This document shows positions 19,921-28,218 of a stretch of DNA of 64,000 nt, piece after piece. Source of the DNA: Pontibacter diazotrophicus (GTDB lineage: Bacteria > Bacteroidota > Bacteroidia > Cytophagales > Hymenobacteraceae); NCBI RefSeq assembly GCF_003367245.1, contig NZ_QRGR01000029.1:1-64000 (forward strand). Direction: 5' to 3'. The notes beneath the pieces were generated by a model, which was not told where the DNA came from, made no database searches, and saw only the letters and a list, made by a program, of their open reading frames with translations. Both the position numbers and the translations under genes were made by a program. How positions within the stretch are numbered: the first letter of the stretch is position 1; the number at the start of each line of letters is the position of its first letter.

Positions 19921-19942
19921 ATTTTTACATTTATAAATATAG
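19921..19942 (-). promoter_or_regulatory. AT-rich motif upstream of GH51 gene
   Basis: TACATTTATAAATATA at 19926-19941 is close to the palindrome at 17083-17099. On the minus strand TATATTTA (19934-19941) is one base from the TAnnTTTG -7 element, about 80 bp upstream of the ATG at 19854. It may be a promoter or a shared arabinan-locus operator. Confidence 0.4.
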
Positions 19943-20222
19943 GCCATTAATTACATCAAAAGCAAGTATAGCTTTATTAAACGTGCTAAAAAAGTGAGCA
20001 CTACCTTCTAAAAATATTCTGGCTTGCATTTATTATCCCTCCAACCCGATGCGTGTTGAGCGAAGTAAGCTTTTATTATATCGCTTTTGAGCGTTTCCCC
20101 TCGTGCAAAAGTAGTGAAGGAGCCCGGGCAAATACTGCCTGCCGCTATTCAGAACCTAAACTCAGCACGTTGCTAAAAACTTCAGGATCGACTTCAGGTA
20201 CTTTTTAGATTAACCTCACCTT

Positions 20223-20425
20223 GTGCAAGACTTAGCTACACTTATGCTCTATGGCAGTTTATATTTTGCACAAGGCAAAGCTGCAGCGGCACCCTTCTCC
20301 ACCTTTGGCTCTGTCCGCGAACTAAACTGGTTCCGGCTATCCGTTGGCGGAGCCTCGCTGGAAGAATCAAGATATTTTTTGAACGGCTGCAGGAGGCATT
20401 GCAGAAGCTGAAGCAGAGGGACAGC
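20223..20425 (+). pseudogene. C-terminal relic of a PLP-dependent aminotransferase
   Basis: The + frame reads GKAAAAPFSTFGSVRELNWF followed by RLSVGGASLEE. After a one-base shift at about 20367-20372 it continues FFERLQEALQKLKQRD. This is the typical end of class I/II aminotransferases (the NWFRLSVGAVSLEE type) followed by the last helix. Nothing of the PLP domain or catalytic Lys is upstream, where stops are frequent. It keeps the downstream hairpin at 20454-20487. It is a truncated, frameshifted remnant; I recognise it by pattern only. Confidence 0.5.
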
Positions 20426-20453
20426 TGCTTACAGACAAGAGTCTGTAAGGCAG

Positions 20454-20487
20454 AAAAGCCGCTGCAAATTATACTGCAGCGGCTTTT
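20454..20487. terminator. Bidirectional terminator downstream of Lrp gene
   Basis: Arms 20454-20466 and 20475-20487 are perfectly paired (13 bp) with A-run and T-run ends and an 8-nt loop. It lies 18 bp past the Lrp/AsnC stop, and would also serve the + strand relic. Confidence 0.85.
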
Positions 20488-20505
20488 TGTGTTGTGGCTT
20501 TAGCC

Positions 20506-20961
20506 TTATAGCAGAATCTGCCGGCTTATACTTTCTTCCAGCGAAATCAGGGTTTCCGTGCGTTGTACGCCCTCTACTGCCTGCAGCTTTTCGTTCAGCA
20601 CTTCGCGCAGGTGTTTGGTATCGCGGCAGATAAGCTTGGCAAACATGCTATAGGTGCCTGTGGTATAGTGCAGCTCTACCACCTCCGGTATCGCTTTTAA
20701 CTGCTCCACGGCATCTTTGTACTCTGAGCCTTTCTCCAGGAATACCCCGATGAAGGCACAGATATCAAAGCCTACCGCCGCCGGGTTAACCAATAGTTGG
20801 GAGCCTTTTACCACCCCCATCTCGTTCAGCTTCTTCATCCGAACGTGAATAGTACCACCCGAAACGCCTAACTCTTTGGCGATATCAGTATAAGCACGAG
20901 TTACATCCTGCATCAGCAGCCTCAAAATCTGCTTATCCAGATTATCGATTTCATAATTCAT
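20506..20961 (-). CDS. Lrp/AsnC family transcriptional regulator
   Basis: The 151-residue protein is the standard length for the family. The N-terminal helix-turn-helix is at about 5-60 (LDKQILRLLMQDVTRAYTDI, ELGVSGGTIHVRMKKL). The C-terminal RAM/AsnC ligand-binding domain of about 68-150 contains the turn VVELHYTTGTYSMFAKLICRD. It is divergent from the asparagine synthetase at 21125, with 163 bp between starts. That matches the classical AsnC-asnA arrangement, where AsnC senses asparagine and controls asnA. The AT-rich spacer with two opposed -7 elements fits autoregulation and control of the neighbour; this is inferred from layout. Confidence 0.92.
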   Translation of the reverse strand: MNYEIDNLDKQILRLLMQDVTRAYTDIAKELGVSGGTIHVRMKKLNEMGVVKGSQLLVNPAAVGFDICAFIGVFLEKGSEYKDAVEQLKAIPEVVELHYTTGTYSMFAKLICRDTKHLREVLNEKLQAVEGVQRTETLISLEESISRQILL

Positions 20962-20994
20962 AAGCTCCTATACTTGCTGTTTTTGACAATGTTT

Positions 20995-21002
20995 CAAATA
21001 TA
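20995..21002 (-). promoter_or_regulatory. -7 element of the Lrp/AsnC gene
   Basis: The minus strand reads TATATTTG, a perfect TAnnTTTG Bacteroidota -7 element, 34 bp upstream of the ATG at 20961. A TTG occurs 23 bp further upstream, within the accepted -33 spacing of 17-23 bp. Confidence 0.65.
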
Positions 21003-21075
21003 ACATCTATTTCATATAAATATATCAATTGTGAAAAATATATTTATCGTATTATCAATTAAGCATTAGGGTCAT

Positions 21076-21083
21076 TATATTTG
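21076..21083 (+). promoter_or_regulatory. -7 element of the asparagine synthetase gene
   Basis: The plus strand reads TATATTTG, a perfect TAnnTTTG element, 42 bp upstream of the ATG at 21125. No TTG stands at the usual -33 distance, so the promoter may need an activator such as the neighbouring Lrp/AsnC protein. Confidence 0.6.
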
Positions 21084-21124
21084 TTAAGTATAAAATTGGA
21101 AGATCTTAATAAATCCGCAAAATA

Positions 21125-22078
21125 ATGGAGCAACAAACCACAGGAACACCAACAGCACTGGATGCTACACTGAGTCACCTAAGTCGTACTGTTCTGCCAA
21201 AAGTTTTGCAAGTGCAGCAGGGCATTATTCGCGCCACGCATGAATTCATGTTTAAGAAAGGCCTGACGCAGCTCATGCCGCTCATGCTCTCTCCCATTAC
21301 CGACCCGTTGAACCATGGCGTGGTAGATGCCACCATCCAATACGCCGGGCAACACTGGAGCCTGACCAAGTCCATGATTTTTCATAAGCAACTGGCCTTG
21401 CTGCACGAAGACCTGGATAGTATTTACATCATATCACCCAATGTGCGCCTTGAGTTCGCAGACCGTGCCGACACGGGCCGCCACCTGTTTGAATTCACGC
21501 AGATAGATTTCGAATTCAAGGGCAAAGACCGCTTCTTTGTGATGGAGTTTATGGAAGAGCTGGTGAACTTTGTTTTTGCCCGCCTTAATTCAGAAATACC
21601 GGAAGTGCTGCTGGAACTTCGCGGGGAGCTGCTGCCACAGTATGAGCAATGGCCGGTGTTCCGAACCGAAAAACTGGAAGCTAGCTTAGGGCCTGATTAT
21701 GAGCACCTTCAATCGAAAGAGGCCACTACTCCCTTTTGGTTGCAGAACCACCGCCGCGAATTTTACGACAAGGAAGATCCAAAGAAGCCCGGTACCTACC
21801 TGAACTATGACATGATATGGCCGGAAGGTTACGGAGAAGGATTATCCGGAGCGGAGCGCGAGAATGAGTATAACCAGATTCGCAAACGCATGGAAGATGT
21901 TGGTACGGACGAAAACATTTTCAGGCATTATTTAGAAGTCGCGAAAGAAGGCGGCTTACCTAAATCTGCCGGCGGAGGCTTTGGTGTAGAACGGATGACG
22001 CGCTTTATATGCCGCTTAAAAGATGTAGACGAAGTAACTGTTTTCTCGCGCAAGCCTTTTACTCCCGCTATATTTTAG
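21125..22078 (+). CDS. Archaeal-type asparagine synthetase A (AsnRS paralogue)
   Basis: The 317-residue protein is a class II aminoacyl-tRNA-synthetase catalytic core (D/K/N group) without the N-terminal OB-fold anticodon-binding domain. Blocks match the Pyrococcus asparagine synthetase related to AsnRS: MLSPITDPLNH, LTKSMIFHKQLAL, GRHLFEFTQIDFEFKGKDRF (motif 2) and SAGGGFGVERMTRFICRLKD (motif 3). That enzyme makes asparagine from aspartate, ammonia and ATP. It is unrelated in close descent to E. coli AsnA or AsnB. The divergent Lrp/AsnC gene supports the assignment. The alternative is an uncharacterised synthetase paralogue acting on another substrate, which the context makes less likely. 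Confidence 0.85.
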   Translation: MEQQTTGTPTALDATLSHLSRTVLPKVLQVQQGIIRATHEFMFKKGLTQLMPLMLSPITDPLNHGVVDATIQYAGQHWSLTKSMIFHKQLALLHEDLDSIYIISPNVRLEFADRADTGRHLFEFTQIDFEFKGKDRFFVMEFMEELVNFVFARLNSEIPEVLLELRGELLPQYEQWPVFRTEKLEASLGPDYEHLQSKEATTPFWLQNHRREFYDKEDPKKPGTYLNYDMIWPEGYGEGLSGAERENEYNQIRKRMEDVGTDENIFRHYLEVAKEGGLPKSAGGGFGVERMTRFICRLKDVDEVTVFSRKPFTPAIF

Positions 22079-22101
22079 CTCTGCTGACCAAAGCTGCGCA
22101 A

Positions 22102-22252
22102 TAGTCCCAGCGGGACGGCCTGTTGATAGAGTTAACCCCTGTATTGCTTTAGCTCCAGCGGAGCGACCTGTATGATGAATTTACAGGTCGCTCCGCTGGA
22201 GCTAAACTGCTTATGGAACATTGACTACCAACAGGACGTCCCGCCGGGACTA
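22102..22252. repeat. REP-like nested palindrome, copy 1
   Basis: The outer arms 22102-22129 and 22225-22252 (28 nt, 3 mismatches) contain GTCCCAGCGGGAC and CTGTTGATAG. The inner arms 22148-22172 and 22182-22206 are a perfect 25-nt match containing CTCCAGCGGAGCGACCTGT. The same two-tier structure recurs at 24691-24845. It lies between convergent-side intergenic DNA and the NHL gene, and is probably a dispersed REP-type element moved by a RAYT transposase encoded elsewhere. Confidence 0.8.
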
Positions 22253-22444
22253 GAACACACTGGATAGGGCTTGGCAATCCGTTAATGATGGCCTGCCGTT
22301 AATGAACACAAGCTTTCACTTTGCCTTAGAAGTATAATAAGAGCTTGTTTCAATGAGCAGGCTCTATTATAAGCAACTCTTCAAAGCTAACCGCAGCACT
22401 GCCACTTCCCGTAGTAAACACGTACAGCAAATTAAAACAAGCTT

Positions 22445-23863
22445 ATGCTAACCGGACGTGTAAACGCACCTGAAATAAAAACGGAATACGGCTGGCTTAA
22501 CACCAGCCGCGACTGGTCTATCAAAGACTTCAGAGGCAAAATCGTGCTCCTCGACTTCTGGACCTTCGGCTGTATCAACTGCCAGCATATTGTGCCGGAC
22601 CTGAAGCGACTGGAGGAGGAGTTTGCCGATGTGCTGGTGGTGGTGGGCGTACACTCCGCCAAGTTCGATGCCGAAAAGCAGAGCGAGACCATTCAACAGG
22701 CTATCCGGAAGTTCGGCATTGAGCACCCCGTTGTGAACGATGCGAATTATAAGCTGTGGAACGAATATGGTATACGGGCCTGGCCGACCACTGTGCTCAT
22801 CGATCCAAACGGGAAGGTAATAGGGCAGCATGCCGGGGAAGGCGTGTACCAGACGGTGCAGCCTTATATTCAGAAACTGAAAGAGGAGTTCGAAGGCAAA
22901 TTAAACCGGGAGCCGATCGATTTCCAGGCAGAACAGCGCAAAGAGGAGACGGTGCTATCATTCCCATCTAAGCTTATCAGCGATAACGATGGCAATATTT
23001 ATCTATCTGACAGTGGCCACAACCGCATCCTGAAACTGAACCAGGAAGGCCAGGTGCTGGAGGTAATAGGCAGCGGCAGACAGGGCTTCGACAACGGCAG
23101 CTATACTAAGGCAAGCTTTTACGAGCCACACGGCATGGCGCTGCATGGCCATTTTCTGTATGTGGCCGATGCCAAGAACAACGCCATCCGGAAAATAGAC
23201 TTAGCGCAACGGCACGTAAGCACTGCCGCAGGAACAGGGGAACTAGACTACTATTTTATGGACGATAAGGTGGACGTGCCCGTCAATCCGAACAGTCCCT
23301 GGGACCTGCTGCTGCTGGAAGACAATATCTATATTGCCAGTGCCGGCAACCACCAGATTCTGCGCATGGACCTCAGCACTGAAAAAGTGTACCGTTTCGC
23401 CGGCAATGGCCATGAAGCACTTGCAGACGGCCATTTACTCGAGGCAGCTTTTAACCAGCCCAGCGGGTTGGCTAACAACGGCCCAGTGTTGTATGTAGCT
23501 GATGCCGAGGCCAGCGCCATCCGGACTGTGCACACAAACACCGGCATGGTGCTCACGCCGCTGGGAAAGGGCTTGTTTGATTTTGGGGATGTGGACGGCC
23601 ACGTAGACGATGCGCTGCTACAGCATTGTGTGGGCCTGGATATTATTGACAGCAACGTATACATAGCCGACACTTATAACGGCAAAATAAAAATGCTGAA
23701 TATGAGCAGGCTGCGCGTGCACACGGTAACAGACGGGCTCAGCGAACCCAATGATGTTCTGTTCTTGAACGGGCAGCTGTGGGTAACCAGCACTAACAGT
23801 CACCAAATCTTCAAAGTAGAGCCACATACCGGGGAAAAGGAGGAGCTGGTGGTACGGCTATAA
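22445..23863 (+). CDS. Thioredoxin-like domain plus NHL-repeat propeller (NHLRC2-like)
   Basis: The 472-residue protein has no signal peptide. The N-terminal thioredoxin/TlpA-like domain, about residues 20-150, has a CINC redox centre in LLDFWTFGCINCQH and the cis-Pro loop AWPTT. It is followed by a propeller of NHL repeats, about 165-470 (YLSDSGHNRILKLN, YVADAKNNAIRKI, YVADAEASAIRTV, YIADTYNGKIKML). This order and the CINC site match animal NHLRC2 and its bacterial relatives, whose reaction is not established. Being cytoplasmic with two Cys, it may be a thiol-disulfide enzyme with a protein- or ligand-binding propeller. It is a single gene between two REP-like elements. Confidence 0.88.
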   Translation: MLTGRVNAPEIKTEYGWLNTSRDWSIKDFRGKIVLLDFWTFGCINCQHIVPDLKRLEEEFADVLVVVGVHSAKFDAEKQSETIQQAIRKFGIEHPVVNDANYKLWNEYGIRAWPTTVLIDPNGKVIGQHAGEGVYQTVQPYIQKLKEEFEGKLNREPIDFQAEQRKEETVLSFPSKLISDNDGNIYLSDSGHNRILKLNQEGQVLEVIGSGRQGFDNGSYTKASFYEPHGMALHGHFLYVADAKNNAIRKIDLAQRHVSTAAGTGELDYYFMDDKVDVPVNPNSPWDLLLLEDNIYIASAGNHQILRMDLSTEKVYRFAGNGHEALADGHLLEAAFNQPSGLANNGPVLYVADAEASAIRTVHTNTGMVLTPLGKGLFDFGDVDGHVDDALLQHCVGLDIIDSNVYIADTYNGKIKMLNMSRLRVHTVTDGLSEPNDVLFLNGQLWVTSTNSHQIFKVEPHTGEKEELVVRL

Positions 23864-23907
23864 GAAAGCACGCGCACAATTCCCTTTCAAGAACCAACGT
23901 ATCTTTT

Positions 23908-24543
23908 TTACGCCTTCACGTTCTCTGCCTGCTCTGATGTGAGGGAGACTCGCAGCTTCTGGAAGAAACGGAGTGTGACCTGGAAAATAGGGCTGATGAT
24001 AAAGGTATAGAAGAACGTAACAATGAATACAGGTCCGCCTAAAAGCCAGCCGATGCCGAGCACGATACACTCCACCACAATACGCGCACGGCTCACCGAT
24101 AGCTTTGTTCTTTCGGCAACGGAAAGCATGAACCCATCTCTCGGACCTGCTCCTACGCCTCCTGCTACATATAAGCCTGCTCCTATTCCTACAATGACAA
24201 TAGAGCAGGCAAGCTGCAGGTAATCCCAGGGCGTGTGGGAGGCATCCGGCAGAATCCCCACCCACAGGAAAAAATCCATGATAGGACCAATGAGCAAGGC
24301 GTTCAGGAAAGTACCAATGTTGATGTACTTCTTGTTCATGTACCAAGACACTACCACCACCAGCAGCCCCACTACAACGCTCCATGCGCCAATGGTAAGG
24401 CCAAACTTCTGGTACAGCGCCACATTCAGCACCTCCCAGGGATGCAGGCCCAGGTACTTTACTTTAACAGCAATGGCATTGCCAAAGCCGAATAAGATCA
24501 ACCCCAGAAAAAAGAAAGTATACTGTATAACCCGATCGCGCAT
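23908..24543 (-). CDS. YczE/YitT-like integral membrane protein
   Basis: The 211-residue protein has about five to six hydrophobic segments: residues 7-27, 47-68, 76-96, 105-130, and 155-190 as two. The family block GAGLYVAGGVGAGPRDGFML is the strongest mark of the YczE group, as is the HPWEVLN segment. The C-terminus is basic and cytoplasmic. The function of YczE proteins is not firmly known. It is convergent with the NHL gene (44 bp between stops) and carries the second REP-like element upstream. Confidence 0.82.
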   Translation of the reverse strand: MRDRVIQYTFFFLGLILFGFGNAIAVKVKYLGLHPWEVLNVALYQKFGLTIGAWSVVVGLLVVVVSWYMNKKYINIGTFLNALLIGPIMDFFLWVGILPDASHTPWDYLQLACSIVIVGIGAGLYVAGGVGAGPRDGFMLSVAERTKLSVSRARIVVECIVLGIGWLLGGPVFIVTFFYTFIISPIFQVTLRFFQKLRVSLTSEQAENVKA

Positions 24544-24690
24544 TTCTCAATAGCTAGTGCTTCGCACCTGTGTATAAACAACAAAAGCGCCGCAAGAAAG
24601 CAATTTTATACGGGAACAGCTCAAAAAGAAGGTAAAGCTCAGGCATTGGGTGGGCAATGTTGTAGAAATAATAACTGCTGCTATGCGCAT

Positions 24691-24845
24691 GAGTCCCAGC
24701 GGGACGATCTGTTGACAGAAAGAAATTCATTCCTTCTCCAGCTCCAGCGGAGCGGCCTGTAAATGTATTCTAAACAGGCCGCTCCGCTGGAGCTAAAGGT
24801 GTCTTTAAGCCATCATACTATCAACAGGTCGTCCCGCTGGGACTA
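24691..24845. repeat. REP-like nested palindrome, copy 2
   Basis: The outer arms 24691-24718 and 24818-24845 contain GTCCCAGCGGGAC and its complement. The inner arms 24740-24760 and 24774-24794 are a perfect 21-nt match containing CTCCAGCGGAGCGGCCTGT. It has the same design as 22102-22252 but different loops and spacers, so the arms, not the spacers, are conserved. Confidence 0.8.
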
Positions 24846-24905
24846 AAGAATAAGCTGATGCGGTTCCGCCTAATGTTACATGAGAATATACAAATGAAAA
24901 ATGCC

Positions 24906-25463
24906 CTACGCAGCGGCCTGTTTTGCAAGTTGCGTTTTTACCCGCAGGGCCTGCTGTATATGGCGTTCCTCGTGCAGCACTACAAACTCCAGCGCTTCCC
25001 CTATTCGCAGCTTCAATAACTTGAAAAATTCCACGGGCACAGCTTTTTTATGCAGGTTGGCTTTGCCAGCACGTTTTAGCAGGTGCAGCAGCCCCTCCTG
25101 GTGCTTCAGAAACTCTTTTACTGTGGCAGGCCCGAGGGAGCTGTTGTTCGGGTTCATGTGCTTCACGGTCTTATGCTTCTTTGCATGCTGCGGCCGCACC
25201 ATCTCCAGTGACTTCATCCCGAGCCAGCTGTAGCTTATACTTTGTACATCATCAGCAGCAGCAGCGTTAGCTTCGATAGCCTTGGCGAGGGCAGGATTGT
25301 AGTAGCGGCTGTAGCGGTTCAGGTGCTCCAGGCATTCCAGTATACTCCAGCTATCAGGAGCAGCTTTGAAGTTGAGGGCACTCAAGTCCAGCGATGCAAG
25401 TTCGGAGCTTACGGTTTGGGACAGGCTGCGTGTAATCCGGGTTAAGCTCTCTAAAGTGTTCAT
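24906..25463 (-). CDS. DinB-like four-helix-bundle protein
   Basis: The 185-residue, all-helical protein has the DinB/YfiT metal-site pattern: WSILECLEHLNRY near residue 40 and EFVVLHEERHIQQALRV near 160, supplying His ligands. No signal peptide is present. DinB-family proteins are metal-dependent helical bundles, several acting as thiol-S-transferases; the substrate here is unknown. The C-terminus is Ala-rich. A 7-5-7 palindrome TTGATTT/AAATCAA stands at 25512-25530, about 50 bp upstream of the start, and could be an operator. Confidence 0.82.
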   Translation of the reverse strand: MNTLESLTRITRSLSQTVSSELASLDLSALNFKAAPDSWSILECLEHLNRYSRYYNPALAKAIEANAAAADDVQSISYSWLGMKSLEMVRPQHAKKHKTVKHMNPNNSSLGPATVKEFLKHQEGLLHLLKRAGKANLHKKAVPVEFFKLLKLRIGEALEFVVLHEERHIQQALRVKTQLAKQAAA

Positions 25464-25600
25464 AGCGTTAACGTTTTATGTTGATAGAGCAAATGCAAGA
25501 CACAAGCTGATTTGATTTAATCCAAATCAAGATTTACACATAACCAACGGAAGCAGCTTCTTCAAAGGCTGCTCCCGGTAATGATTTCTATCTGCAGTCA

Positions 25601-27430
25601 CTACAAATCCTGAGGTGCCTTTAGCAGCAGGCGCTGGCGCAACTGCTGTTGCGCTGGCAGGGCATCCGGGTTATCTTCTACTACAAACCTAAGCTCCACA
25701 CGCTCCTCTTCCGGCGTAAAAGCCTTTTTGTGTAACTCGTTCTGCCGCAAATAGGCAAGCTCCACTGTATCTTTGCCTTCCACCTCAATCAGCGGCTTTA
25801 TGAGCTCATAAATGTTCTCCTCTGTCAAGGGCTCACCGTTTACCGCATACAGGATATCATACTTCTCCAGACCGAATCTATTGTCCATTGGCTCGGCTAT
25901 CCAGAAGAACTTCTTTTCTTTCTCAAAGCCCAGCCTGAACTCCCCGAAGGTTAGCTTTGTGCCTTCCTTCTGGTCTGCATAGGCCCAGCCAATCTTGTTG
26001 TAGTACTCTTCATAAGGCAGCGGTGTACTGCCGATCACATAGTCATCGAAGAACTGGCGGATTTCAGGATAGGTACTGGCCACTATCACATCAATCAGTT
26101 CATCATCTCTGAACGGCTTGTTAGGGCCGTATTGCTTTGAGAGGTTCAGCATCAGTTCGCGCAGGCCCATCTGCCCATTGCTCAGTTCCTTCAGGCGGAT
26201 ATCGAGCAGGAAACCGATGAGCGCGCCTTTCTGATACACATTGCTGTACATCTCCTGGTACTCCGGCTCAATAATACGGCGGCTCATTTCTGTGAAAGAC
26301 ACATCTTCATATTCGCTCGCGCCACGCATTTTGTCTATCATCTCCTTCTGAAACGCCTCATAGGTTTTAAGGCCTTCCTGCAACTGCACGAGGTGCGAGA
26401 AGTATTCTGTTACCCCTTCATACAGCCACAGGTGCTGCGACAGCTTCGGTTCTTTGAAATCGAAATACTCTATTTCCTCACTGTGCACATTGAGCGGCGT
26501 AAGGATGTGCAGAAACTCATGCGAGGCCACGTCCAGCACCATACTCTTCAAATCGTCTCCGGTTTGTTCGGGCAGGAAGTACATGGAGCTATAGGAGTGT
26601 TCTAGGGCGCCGTAGCCACCATACCTGGTAACAGCAGACCTTCCCATCTTTGGGAAGTACATAATAAACTGGTAGCGGTCCACGGGCATACCCCCAAAGA
26701 AGTTGGTGAGCGCCGTGGCCAGCGGTTTAATCATCTCCCGGATGCTATCTGCCTGCACCATGCCCGTCTCGGAATGCACTGCTACCGAAACGGTAGTATT
26801 GCCGGTGCGGAAGCTGGCGGTATCGGGGCGGCTGTACATGATAGGGGCATCGGCCAAACGCACAAAGTCAGGGGCCTGCACCACATCCTGCTCCGGCGAC
26901 TCGTGCGTGACGGGCAAAGAAGTGGCAGCCAGCAGGTGCGCCGGCTTCTGCACATTCAGCGTGTAAGGGAGCATCTTATAGCCTTCCAAATAGCCGTAAA
27001 AGCCGAAATGGTTGATCACAAAGTTGCTGTTGGCTTCAATGTTGGTGCCGCCCGGCTGGAAAATATAATTATCCTCTTTCTCTACATCCCAGGTATCGTC
27101 CACGAAATACTCGAGGCGAGCCAGCTTTTTTGCCTTCTCAATCACGAAGAGGTTCTTTCCCTGTCGCTTTGCTTTGAGCTTCTTCCCTTTTGCATCGTAA
27201 GCCTTAAAATTGCTGATGAAGCGGCCATAGTCTTTCTGAGAATAAGAACCCGGAATTACGCTTGGAATAATGTAGGTGATTTTGTTTTCCTTCACCTCCG
27301 GCGTGTTCACCACTACCTTCACTTTGTCATTAGGAACATTCTGCAGATCAAGGGAGATGGTATAAGCTTGTTGCGCCATCACCACAGACGACAGCAGGAG
27401 CAAAGAGCCCAGGAGGGAGATGCGTTTCAT
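25601..27430 (-). CDS. M61 family metallopeptidase with PDZ domain, secreted
   Basis: The protein has 609 residues from the ATG at 27430; the longer frame would start with GTG at 27436. The signal peptide MKRISLLGSLLLLSSVVMAQ is clear. The N-terminal beta domain is about 20-220. The thermolysin-like domain carries HEFLH (His304, Glu305, His308) and the downstream Glu338 in WLYEGVTEYF, matching M61 glycyl-aminopeptidases. A PDZ-like domain of about 480-590 (YDILYAVNGEPLTEENI) follows. It is probably periplasmic and degrades peptides. It stands alone, with hairpins between it and the divergent Mpo1-like gene. Confidence 0.92.
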   Translation of the reverse strand: MKRISLLGSLLLLSSVVMAQQAYTISLDLQNVPNDKVKVVVNTPEVKENKITYIIPSVIPGSYSQKDYGRFISNFKAYDAKGKKLKAKRQGKNLFVIEKAKKLARLEYFVDDTWDVEKEDNYIFQPGGTNIEANSNFVINHFGFYGYLEGYKMLPYTLNVQKPAHLLAATSLPVTHESPEQDVVQAPDFVRLADAPIMYSRPDTASFRTGNTTVSVAVHSETGMVQADSIREMIKPLATALTNFFGGMPVDRYQFIMYFPKMGRSAVTRYGGYGALEHSYSSMYFLPEQTGDDLKSMVLDVASHEFLHILTPLNVHSEEIEYFDFKEPKLSQHLWLYEGVTEYFSHLVQLQEGLKTYEAFQKEMIDKMRGASEYEDVSFTEMSRRIIEPEYQEMYSNVYQKGALIGFLLDIRLKELSNGQMGLRELMLNLSKQYGPNKPFRDDELIDVIVASTYPEIRQFFDDYVIGSTPLPYEEYYNKIGWAYADQKEGTKLTFGEFRLGFEKEKKFFWIAEPMDNRFGLEKYDILYAVNGEPLTEENIYELIKPLIEVEGKDTVELAYLRQNELHKKAFTPEEERVELRFVVEDNPDALPAQQQLRQRLLLKAPQDL

Positions 27431-27563
27431 GTGCACGTTTTTTGTTGTACGAGGGGAGCAGCGGGATTGCTTCCCCTGCTCACAGAGTATAAGTAAAGAT
27501 AGAAAGTATAATTCACTTATCCTTGTGCTTTACTCCTGTAAACGTGAGCCTAACGGCCGTAAC

Positions 27564-27617
27564 AGCGCATGTACTCAGGGAACAGCTGGTACAAGCCGCT
27601 CCCTGAGTACATGCGCT
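27564..27617. repeat. Perfect 18-bp inverted repeat without T-tract
   Basis: Arms 27564-27581 and 27600-27617 are perfectly complementary with an 18-nt loop. No T-run follows on either strand. It lies upstream of the M61 gene and downstream of nothing, so a terminator role is unlikely. Confidence 0.7.
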
Positions 27618-27636
27618 ATAGTGCCGGAAAAAGGAA

Positions 27637-27662
27637 AGGCCGAAGGAGGGAACCTTCGGCCT
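27637..27662. other. Short GC-rich hairpin
   Basis: Arms AGGCCGAAGG 27637-27646 and its complement 27653-27662 form a 10-bp stem with a 6-nt loop. It stands 20 bp from the longer inverted repeat, in the 404-bp spacer between the M61 and Mpo1-like genes. No gene is supported in the rest of the spacer. Confidence 0.5.
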
Positions 27663-27834
27663 GACACACCTTAAACAAACAAAAACTTTAATGCATCACT
27701 ATTTAGCTTTGCTATGATAAGAACCAGCTCAAGTTGTAATTGTTTGGTCAGCATAGCATTATTTTGCCAGAACTTTTCTTGAACAGAAAAGGCATTTTCA
27801 GTATCTTCCAGAAGAGCAACAGAAATAAAAAGCC

Positions 27835-28170
27835 ATGAGTCAGCCAGCCTCCCCAAAGCGCTATACTTCCTTCAAAGAGTTTTACCCTCATTACCTATCG
27901 GAGCACCAGAATACAACCAGCCGTGTACTACACTTTACAGGCACCGGTTTATTGATTCTAGTTGCCGTGGTGGCTATTGCCTTAGGAAACTATCTGTGGT
28001 TGCTGCTGGTGCCTGTTATCGGCTATGGCTTTGCGTGGGTGGGACACTTCTTTTTTGAACGCAACAAGCCAGCTACATTCAAATACCCGTTCTATAGCTT
28101 AGCGTCAGACTTTAAACTCTTTTTTGATATTTTGCGGGGCAGGCAGGGGTTTAAAGCCAGCCGCAGGTAA
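27835..28170 (+). CDS. Mpo1-like (DUF962) membrane protein
   Basis: The 111-residue protein is of the Mpo1/YGL010w family. It has the typical start FKEFYPHYLSEHQNTTSRVL, two hydrophobic segments (about 33-70), and the HFFFERNKPATFKYPFYSL block with conserved His. Yeast Mpo1 is an Fe-dependent dioxygenase in phytosphingosine alpha-oxidation, and the His residues seen here fit that metal site. The function in bacteria is not settled. It is a single-gene unit. Confidence 0.9.
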   Translation: MSQPASPKRYTSFKEFYPHYLSEHQNTTSRVLHFTGTGLLILVAVVAIALGNYLWLLLVPVIGYGFAWVGHFFFERNKPATFKYPFYSLASDFKLFFDILRGRQGFKASRR

Positions 28171-28218
28171 GGTATGTAGTAATGCTGGAAATGAAAGCTT
28201 GTGGAGAAAAAGAAGGAG

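Noticed and set aside
25512..25530. FNR/CRP-type operator upstream of the DinB-like gene
   Set aside because: The TTGAT...ATCAA halves are 9 bp apart instead of the 4 bp needed for FNR, so only a generic palindrome is noted.
27671..27856. Minus-strand 61-codon frame upstream of the Mpo1-like gene
   Set aside because: It has no recognisable family, overlaps the start of a real gene and has no ribosome-binding site.
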